DNA from: Vibrio sp. 14G-20
GTDB lineage: Bacteria; Pseudomonadota; Gammaproteobacteria; Enterobacterales; Vibrionaceae
Assembly (NCBI RefSeq): GCF_026241515.1
Contig: NZ_JAPHPW010000034.1
Location: forward strand, 1 to 41,328
DNA length: 41,328 nucleotides
Direction: 5' to 3'
Shown here: positions 33,294-41,328 of the stretch, piece after piece
Layout: the number at the start of each line of letters is the position of its first letter
How positions within the stretch are numbered: position 1 is the stretch's first letter
The notes under the pieces: generated by a model
What the model was told of the DNA's origin: nothing
Seen by the model: the letters and a program-made list of their open reading frames with translations, nothing else
Database searches by the model: none
Program-made: the position numbers and the translations under genes

Positions 33294-34808
33294 CTAAGCG
33301 CCTTCGTTATGTAACTCTAGGTTAGCAAGATCTTGTTGAATCTCACGCTCAACCTTTGAATCGTCATTACGTAAAGAATCTAGGAAATCTAGGTACGCTT
33401 GGTCGATATCGCCCGTTACATACTCGCCGTTGAATACTGAAGTATCAAAACGAGAGATGTCTTGATTACCCATACCTACAGCAGAGATTAAGTCTGGTAG
33501 CGTTTGGAAGATCAAAGCATCTGCGCCAATCTGTTTACAAATCGTTTCGTTGTCACGGCCATGAGCAATAAGCTCAGTAGCGCTTGGCATATCGATACCG
33601 TAAACGTTCGGGAAACGAACCTCTGGAGCAGCTGAAACCATGAAGACTTTGTTTGCACCAGAATCACGAGCCATCTCAATGATCTGCTCTGATGTTGTAC
33701 CACGAACAATCGAGTCATCAACCAATAGAACGTTCTTACCTTTAAACTCAGAACGAATCGCGTTTAGTTTACGGCGAACCGACTTCTTACGTTGTTGCTG
33801 ACCAGGCATAATAAACGTGCGACCAACGTAGCGGTTTTTCACGAAACCTTGACGATATGGCTTATCGATCGCTTGAGCAATTCGTAGCGCGATATCATTT
33901 GATGTTTCAGGAATTGGAATAACCACGTCAATGTCTAGGTCTGCGTACTCTTCTTTAATACGCTTACCTAGCATCTCACCCATCTCAACGCGAGCGCTGT
34001 AAACCGAGATTTTGTCGATGAATGAATCAGGACGAGCAAAATAAACAAATTCAAAAATACATGGGTTTAGTTGTGGGTTGTCTGCACATTGTTTAGTGAA
34101 AAGCTCACCATCGAATGTTGCGTAGATAGCTTCACCAGGAGCAACATCGCGCATAAAATCAAAACCAACAGCGTCTAACGCTACTGACTCAGACGCAACC
34201 ATGTACTCTGTTTTACCTTCAACTTCACGCTTACCAAGACACAGTGGACGAATGCCATACGGGTCACGGAATGCGATCATACCGTGGCCGATGATCATTG
34301 CCGTTACTGCGTAAGCACCACGAATCGTGCGGTGTACATTAGATACAGCACGGAAAACATCATCAGAAGTCACGTTACCTTTAACGGTATCGATCTCATG
34401 AGCCAATACGTTCAGTAGAACTTCAGAGTCAGACGTTGTGTTTACATGACGACGGTCTTTTTCGAACAACTTCTCACGAACTTCGTTTGCGTTCGTTAGG
34501 TTGCCGTTGTGAGCCAATGTGATGCCAAAAGGCGAGTTTACGTAGAAAGGCTGAGCTTCCGACGCGCTTGAGCTACCTGCTGTCGGGTAACGAACATGGC
34601 CAATACCAACGTTACCTTGGAGGCGTTGCATGTGTTTTGCTTCAAAAACATCTTTTACTAAACCGTTCGCCTTACGTAGACGGAAACGATTGCTTTCTAT
34701 GGTACAAATACCAGCGGCATCTTGGCCACGATGCTGCAATACCGTTAAAGCGTCATAAATAGACTGGTTTACAGGTGTTGAACCCACGATTCCAACAATA
34801 CCACACAT
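33294..34808 (-). CDS. purF: Amidophosphoribosyltransferase
   Basis: First committed step of purine synthesis: PRPP plus glutamine to phosphoribosylamine. 504 aa, as in E. coli. The mature enzyme uses Cys2 (MCGIVGIVG) as glutaminase nucleophile. The PRPP loop is VLLVDDSIVRGTTS. It has no propeptide, so it is the E. coli type and not the Fe-S type. Last gene of accD-folC-dedD-cvpA-purF; 34 bp after cvpA. Confidence 0.98.
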   Translation of the reverse strand: MCGIVGIVGSTPVNQSIYDALTVLQHRGQDAAGICTIESNRFRLRKANGLVKDVFEAKHMQRLQGNVGIGHVRYPTAGSSSASEAQPFYVNSPFGITLAHNGNLTNANEVREKLFEKDRRHVNTTSDSEVLLNVLAHEIDTVKGNVTSDDVFRAVSNVHRTIRGAYAVTAMIIGHGMIAFRDPYGIRPLCLGKREVEGKTEYMVASESVALDAVGFDFMRDVAPGEAIYATFDGELFTKQCADNPQLNPCIFEFVYFARPDSFIDKISVYSARVEMGEMLGKRIKEEYADLDIDVVIPIPETSNDIALRIAQAIDKPYRQGFVKNRYVGRTFIMPGQQQRKKSVRRKLNAIRSEFKGKNVLLVDDSIVRGTTSEQIIEMARDSGANKVFMVSAAPEVRFPNVYGIDMPSATELIAHGRDNETICKQIGADALIFQTLPDLISAVGMGNQDISRFDTSVFNGEYVTGDIDQAYLDFLDSLRNDDSKVEREIQQDLANLELHNEGA

Positions 34809-34842
34809 GTCCTAATCCTCGATTTTTCGACATTAACTGGCG

Positions 34843-35334
34843 CTAGAGCGCGCCAGATAAGAAACTAGATGTTGCTTGTAAATGCTCGAAGAATGGCGCA
34901 ATGATTCGGCTAAACTCCGGAACCAACTGCGAATTCTCCCACCACTCAGAACTTGGGAATGCAGTAAACGCATCCATGAAAAACAACACTGCAGAAACAA
35001 TCAAAACACCACGTAAGCCGCCAAAGACGACACCGAGGATTCTGTCTGTACCTGACAGGCCTGTTTTCTGAACTAGTTGACCGATGACATAGTTAACTAA
35101 GGCACCAACAACTAACGTTGCAACAAACAATGCTGCTATCGCAGTTCCGTTTCGAAACATCTCATCTTCGATATTGGTGAAGTACATCGCTAATTTAGCG
35201 TAGTACTGGCTAGCAATGAAAAATGCTCCAAACCAAATTACGAGTGACAAGGCTTCTTTAGCGAAACCACGAACTAAACTGATCACGGCAGAGAAGCCGA
35301 TCACGCCTAAAATGACAAAATCTAACCAATTCAT
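34843..35334 (-). CDS. cvpA: CvpA family inner-membrane protein
   Basis: 163 aa with four hydrophobic segments: MNWLDFVILGVIGFSAVI, a second starting LSLVIWFGAFFIA, a third around IAALFVATLVVGALV and a fourth around GVLIVSAVLFFMD. In E. coli CvpA is needed for colicin V production and for envelope/bile stress resistance; the mechanism is unknown. It sits directly before purF, the conserved order. Confidence 0.94.
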   Translation of the reverse strand: MNWLDFVILGVIGFSAVISLVRGFAKEALSLVIWFGAFFIASQYYAKLAMYFTNIEDEMFRNGTAIAALFVATLVVGALVNYVIGQLVQKTGLSGTDRILGVVFGGLRGVLIVSAVLFFMDAFTAFPSSEWWENSQLVPEFSRIIAPFFEHLQATSSFLSGAL

Positions 35335-35395
35335 GAATTCTTCATCTTAAGTTGGCGCGCATTTTAACAGAAAAAATGCTGACGCAAACGTTTTC

Positions 35396-35968
35396 TTATG
35401 GATTTAACGGTTTAAACTTGAGCAATTGGCCTTTTGAACCCGTAATTTTTTCTAATTCCTTAATTTGTCGCTCAAGTTTGGATTTAGACACATCCGGGCC
35501 AATAATTACTCGCGTAAAAGTTTTTTCTTGCTTGGTGTGAGCTTGATAACCACGCTTCTGTAAATCCTTAACAACGTTTTTTGCGTTGTCAGCATTCTTT
35601 AAAGCCATCAATTGAATGATCCAAGCGCTGTCTTGGTATTCATTTTTTTCCGGTACCGGCTTAACCACCACTGCCACTTTGTCTGCTTCTTTTTCAGAAA
35701 CCGACGCCGTTTGCGTATCTGAATTATCATCAACACCGCTTTCGACCACTCGCTCAACCGGAGAGTCCGGTAGCGCTATCTGATCTTCAACGGGATCGAG
35801 TACTTCAAACACTTCAACATTACTATCAAGCTCAGGCTTAATCGGAATGCTTGCAAACTCTTCTTTATAGTGGAGCTTCTTACCATCTAACACATCGGGT
35901 AATACAATCACGCCAATGGCCACTAAAATGATGGTGCCGACTAATCGGCTTTGGAATTTACTTGCCAT
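35396..35968 (-). CDS. dedD: SPOR-domain protein DedD
   Basis: 190 aa. One N-terminal transmembrane helix (about 9-25, GTIILVAIGVIVLPDVL), an acidic, Ser/Val-rich periplasmic linker and a C-terminal SPOR domain (about 110-185) that binds denuded septal peptidoglycan. In E. coli DedD supports cell division. The ATG directly follows the folC stop (TAAATG), with AAGGAAAC inside folC as its ribosome site, so the two are translationally coupled. Confidence 0.93.
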   Translation of the reverse strand: MASKFQSRLVGTIILVAIGVIVLPDVLDGKKLHYKEEFASIPIKPELDSNVEVFEVLDPVEDQIALPDSPVERVVESGVDDNSDTQTASVSEKEADKVAVVVKPVPEKNEYQDSAWIIQLMALKNADNAKNVVKDLQKRGYQAHTKQEKTFTRVIIGPDVSKSKLERQIKELEKITGSKGQLLKFKPLNP

Positions 35969-37231
35969 TTAGTTTCCTTTTTTCTGCCAATGCTCCAAGA
36001 CTTCGCCTACGGTATGGAAAGAGCCGACCACCAACACAACATCGTCGCCTTGAACAGAGGCCAAAGCCGCTTCAAACGCTGCGACAGGGTTTGAATACTG
36101 CTCTACGCCTTGAGGTAGGCTTTGACACAATTCAGCCGCTGTTGCTGCGCGAGGGCCTTGCAACGAAGCTGGATACCAATGTGTTGTGATAGGGGCTAAT
36201 ACTTCCAATGTCGCTGGAATATCTTTGTCATGAAGCATAGCGACTACAACGTGTAAATTTTTGCCTGCGTATTGCTTCGTTACTTGCTGCGCAAAGTACT
36301 CGGCTGAATGTGGGTTGTGTGCCACATCAAGAACAATCACAGGTTGATCGCTAATTTGCTGCATACGTCCTGGAAGCTGCGCATTCTTCATACCATTAAC
36401 GACATTCACATCACTGATGCTAAGTTCTGAAGTGCCCAATGCCATCAACGCAGTTGCTGCGTTTGGTAGCGGTAGGCTTGGAATAGGCAGCGACTCTAGT
36501 TGGAATGCACCACTGCGCCAGTTCCACGTATCACCGTCAACATCATAAGTGTATTGAATACCGACTTGGTAGAACTCAGCCTTAATGTCATCAGCGTGCG
36601 CTGCAACCGTAGCCGGTGGCTTGGGTTGACCACAGATAGCTGGTTTACCGCTACGATAAATGCCCGCTTTCTCAAAGCCAATCACATTGATGTCATCACC
36701 TAGCCAGTCAACATGGTCGACAGCCAAGCTCGTAATTACAGAAACATCATGCTCAACGATATTGGTCGCGTCTAAACGCCCGCCCAAACCCACTTCTAAA
36801 AGCACAACATCAACCGCTTCAGTTTGAAATGCACGTAATGCCGCTAAAGTGCCATATTCGAAAAAACTCAGGCTGACTTCGCCACGCTCTTTCTCAATGA
36901 AATCGAAAGACTGAACCATCTTTTCATCAGATAGATCTTTGCTGTTGATGCGAACACGTTCGTTATAGCGAATTAAGTGAGGAGAGCTGTAGACACCAAC
37001 TGAGTAACCAGCGTCCAATAGAATCGCTTCCATCAGTGCACATGTTGAGCCTTTGCCATTGGTTCCGGCAACAGTAATAACATGTTGAGCAGGTTTGGTG
37101 AGGTTTGCCTTAGAGGCGACGGCCTGAACTCGGTCTAATCCAAGATCAATAGCGCTTGTGTGGATGTTTGATAAATAATCAAGCCACATCTCCAAAGAGG
37201 ATGTGGCTTGAGGAATAGGTTGTTGACTCAT
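35969..37231 (-). CDS. folC: Dihydrofolate synthase / folylpolyglutamate synthase
   Basis: 420 aa. Adds glutamate to dihydropteroate and to folates. The ATP-binding loop is GTNGKGST (about 56-63), followed by SSPHLIRYNERVRI and the Mur-ligase-like VLDVAHNPHSAEYF, typical of FolC. Operon position is 42 bp after accD and adjoining dedD. Confidence 0.97.
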   Translation of the reverse strand: MSQQPIPQATSSLEMWLDYLSNIHTSAIDLGLDRVQAVASKANLTKPAQHVITVAGTNGKGSTCALMEAILLDAGYSVGVYSSPHLIRYNERVRINSKDLSDEKMVQSFDFIEKERGEVSLSFFEYGTLAALRAFQTEAVDVVLLEVGLGGRLDATNIVEHDVSVITSLAVDHVDWLGDDINVIGFEKAGIYRSGKPAICGQPKPPATVAAHADDIKAEFYQVGIQYTYDVDGDTWNWRSGAFQLESLPIPSLPLPNAATALMALGTSELSISDVNVVNGMKNAQLPGRMQQISDQPVIVLDVAHNPHSAEYFAQQVTKQYAGKNLHVVVAMLHDKDIPATLEVLAPITTHWYPASLQGPRAATAAELCQSLPQGVEQYSNPVAAFEAALASVQGDDVVLVVGSFHTVGEVLEHWQKKGN

Positions 37232-37273
37232 CTAACTCATAACCATAATAAAGTTGGTTTGTTAGAAGGTACT

Positions 37274-38200
37274 TTACCCTTTTTCTGGCGCTTCTGGTAC
37301 TTCATAAGTAGCTTCATTCGGTGAATCGTTCACAGAAACTACTAATGGTGAAGGCTGGTTGGTCATTTTAGCAACAAGGCTTGCAACGCGCTGACGCATC
37401 TCACGACGGTCAACGATCATGTCGATAGCACCGTGGTCTAGTAGGAACTCACTGCGTTGGAAACCTTCAGGAAGGTCTTCACGTACCGTTTGTTCGATTA
37501 CACGACGTCCAGCAAAACCGATCAGTGCTTTTGGTTCACCAATGTTGATATCGCCAAGCATTGCCAAACTTGCAGAAACACCACCCATTGTTGGATCAGT
37601 CATGACTGAAACAAACGGTAGGCCTTTCGCAGATAAACGCTCAAGCGCAGCACTGGTTTTCGCCATTTGCATTAGAGACATCAACGCCTCTTGCATACGA
37701 GCACCACCACTTGCAGAGAAACACACTAAACCACAGTTGTTCTCGATAGCAGCATCTACCGCTTTCACGAAACGAGCACCAACAACAGAACCCATTGAGC
37801 CGCCCATGAATGAGAATTCAAAAGCACACGCTACGATAGGTAAACCCAATAGTTCGCCTTTCATTGCAACTAATGCGTCAGTTTCACCACTGTTCTTTTG
37901 AGCAGCAGAGATACGTTCTTTGTAACGCTTAGAGTCTTTAAACTTCAGCTTGTCTTGTGGCTCAAGATCAGCACCTAGTTCAACACGCTCACCTTTGTCT
38001 AGGAATGTATCCAGACGACGACGTGCTTTCATGCGCATGTGATGGTCACATTTTGGACATACTTCTAGGTTACGCTCTAGTTCAGCATGGTACAGAACCT
38101 GCTCACAAGAAGTACATTTAGTCCAAACACCCTCAGGGATAGACGCTTTACGAGATGTTACGATGTTGCTTTTTTCTAAAATCTTTTCAAGCCAACTCAT
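37274..38200 (-). CDS. accD: Acetyl-CoA carboxylase carboxyltransferase subunit beta
   Basis: 308 aa. With AccA it transfers CO2 from biotin to acetyl-CoA, making malonyl-CoA. The N-terminal C4 zinc ribbon is C29, C32, C48, C51. The crotonase-fold core has FSASGGARMQEALMSLMQMAK and the GGVSASLAMLGD oxyanion region. First gene of the accD-folC-dedD-cvpA-purF set. Confidence 0.98.
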   Translation of the reverse strand: MSWLEKILEKSNIVTSRKASIPEGVWTKCTSCEQVLYHAELERNLEVCPKCDHHMRMKARRRLDTFLDKGERVELGADLEPQDKLKFKDSKRYKERISAAQKNSGETDALVAMKGELLGLPIVACAFEFSFMGGSMGSVVGARFVKAVDAAIENNCGLVCFSASGGARMQEALMSLMQMAKTSAALERLSAKGLPFVSVMTDPTMGGVSASLAMLGDINIGEPKALIGFAGRRVIEQTVREDLPEGFQRSEFLLDHGAIDMIVDRREMRQRVASLVAKMTNQPSPLVVSVNDSPNEATYEVPEAPEKG

Positions 38201-38376
38201 GGAAGACCTTTTTGTTTCGATTCTTCCGCTTGATTGCGAAAGAAATAAATTTGGGAATTATGCGTGGGAATTAAAGCACATAAAACAGCGACTGTAGATA
38301 AAAAACTGGTTGTACCTATTTTCTGGGACTATCTTACGCACTAAACCGTAATAATTTTTGAACCTAAGTCTCACAT

Positions 38377-39171
38377 TTAGTTCAAATTATCCGGCAAAAA
38401 TAGAGGACCAATTGGCTCTCGTGGTAGCTCAAAATGTTCAGGATAATCAACATCCACCAGATACAAACCTTCCGCTTTTGCAGTTGCGCCGGCTACTTTT
38501 CGATCTTTAGCTTCTAAAAGCCACTGGATCCACTCTGGTTTCTGCTCACCTTTACCTACGGCAATAAGGCTACCAGTAATATTCCTCACCATGTGGTGAA
38601 CAAACGCATTCGCTTTAATATCGATCACAATGTAGTGTCCATGACGAGTCACGTTCAAGTGAATCATGTTTCTCCATGGGCTACGAGATTGACAGTGTGT
38701 TGCTCTGAATGAAGTGAAGTCGTTCTCGCCTAACAAGTACTGACCCGCTTCATGCATTTTTTTCTCATCCAGATGACCATGGTAATGGCTCACACCTGAA
38801 TTCAGAATACCTGGGCGTAGAGCATGGTTAAAGATAATGTAGCGGTAACGGCGTGCAGTCGCTGAGAAACGAGCATGGAAATCTTCATTCACTTCTGTCG
38901 CCCAACGAACCGCAATATCTTTTGGCATGTTGGCATTCGCGCCCATTGTCCATGCCACCATTTTACGATCGACATTAGTTTCAAAGTGAACGACTTGTCC
39001 CGTACCGTGAACACCGGCATCTGTACGACCTGCGCACATAACTTCTACAGGGTGATTCGCGACAACTGAAAGAGCCTTTTCCAATTCTTCTTGGACACTT
39101 TTCACGTCTCGTTGGCGCTGCCAACCAAAGTAGTGGGTACCGTTATATTCAATACCTAAAGCAATTTTCAT
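38377..39171 (-). CDS. truA: tRNA pseudouridine(38-40) synthase TruA
   Basis: 264 aa. Makes pseudouridine at positions 38, 39 and 40 of the tRNA anticodon arm. The catalytic aspartate is D51 in AGRTDAGVHG. The other family blocks are FGWQRQ and FVHHMVRNITGSL. It lies between the HubP gene and accD as in other vibrios. A 176-bp gap to accD holds a weak hairpin but no gene seen. Confidence 0.97.
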   Translation of the reverse strand: MKIALGIEYNGTHYFGWQRQRDVKSVQEELEKALSVVANHPVEVMCAGRTDAGVHGTGQVVHFETNVDRKMVAWTMGANANMPKDIAVRWATEVNEDFHARFSATARRYRYIIFNHALRPGILNSGVSHYHGHLDEKKMHEAGQYLLGENDFTSFRATHCQSRSPWRNMIHLNVTRHGHYIVIDIKANAFVHHMVRNITGSLIAVGKGEQKPEWIQWLLEAKDRKVAGATAKAEGLYLVDVDYPEHFELPREPIGPLFLPDNLN

Positions 39172-39260
39172 GTTCTTGTTCTCTTTGAAAATGGGCGAGA
39201 AGTATATACGGAAATCAGTGCTAGCCCAAATAGGATGGGGCTAAAACTTCAATAAACAAT

Positions 39261-39283
39261 CAGCATCGACCGAGACGATGCTG
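39261..39283. repeat. Hairpin between the HubP gene and truA
   Basis: CAGCATCG / CGATGCTG with a 7-nt loop, extended by CAA/TTG with one bulged T. It lies between the HubP terminator and the truA start; role unknown. Confidence 0.45.
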
Positions 39284-39323
39284 TTGAAAAACCAAATCAA
39301 ACGATAGCGCTCTGTATTGCCTT

Positions 39324-39352
39324 AAAAAAAAGGGTAGCCAACGCTACCCTTT
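39324..39352 (-). terminator. Terminator after the HubP/FimV gene
   Basis: On the minus strand AAAGGGTAGC / GCTACCCTTT with a 4-nt loop, followed by a run of eight T including the end of the stem. It lies 14 bp after the stop. Confidence 0.92.
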
Positions 39353-39365
39353 CTGATTTTTAAAT

Positions 39366-41328
<1,963 letters not shown>

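Noticed and set aside
38355..38386. Possible terminator over the truA stop (TTTGAAC/GTTCAAA)
   Set aside because: AT-rich stem with a bulge, overlapping the coding end, and followed by a poor T-tract.

Overview
The window looks like chromosomal DNA of a marine gammaproteobacterium of the genus Vibrio. This rests on gene content and order: accD-folC-dedD-cvpA-purF preceded by truA and a FimV/HubP-type polar landmark gene, apt-dnaX-ybaB-recR, and sppA-ansA ... yeaC ... msrB-gapA-yeaD. The species cannot be fixed from sequence reading alone. Nearly everything is core housekeeping. The only clear mobile DNA is one IS200-type element. There is no prophage, CRISPR array, toxin-antitoxin pair or defence island, and I did not find a new multi-gene system.

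Layout. 1-51: 3' end of a tRNA-Ser and its terminator. 127-5325: chemoreceptor and histone-deacetylase-fold gene on the minus strand, then a plus-strand set (41-aa membrane protein, short-chain dehydrogenase, DUF3080 lipoprotein) behind a strong Fur-box match. 5344-10250 (minus): topB, a ydjA-type nitroreductase, and fadH behind a perfect FadR-like palindrome. 10530-18529: sppA, ansA, yeaC, a DUF2989 lipoprotein, msrB, gapA and yeaD; the IS200-type element sits between the lipoprotein and the terminator it shares with msrB. 18665-26081: nucleoside hydrolase, rlmA, a ChaN-type haem lipoprotein with a Fur-box match, an unrecognised 117-aa protein, a BCCT transporter, two divergent cysteine-cluster proteins and aqpZ. 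26149-30860 (minus): recR, ybaB, dnaX, apt, ybaN and a 45-aa membrane protein. 31009-33216: RssB-like response regulator and a divergent LysR regulator. 33294-41328 (minus): purF, cvpA, dedD, folC, accD, truA and a HubP/FimV gene cut by the window end.

The most informative signals lie within or between ordinary genes. dnaX carries a complete -1 frameshift cassette: an SD-like stimulator, the slippery heptamer A AAA AAG, a stop codon one codon later in the -1 frame, and a downstream stem 6 nt away. ybaN has no ATG, GTG or TTG at the position its family requires, but an AUU codon lies 5 nt after a perfect AAGGAGG. Two short membrane-protein genes (41 and 45 codons) fill apparent gaps. Iron (Fur) and fatty-acid (FadR) control can be read from operator-like sequences. 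The HubP gene has six acidic protein repeats and a GGCTCT hexanucleotide array running off the window.

Working together: accD (fatty-acid synthesis), folC (folate) and purF (purines) form a biosynthetic operon with two envelope proteins. apt-dnaX-ybaB-recR joins purine salvage with replication and repair. gapA-yeaD joins glycolysis with sugar-phosphate anomer interconversion. All functions are inferred from sequence motifs and family knowledge; no database search was run.
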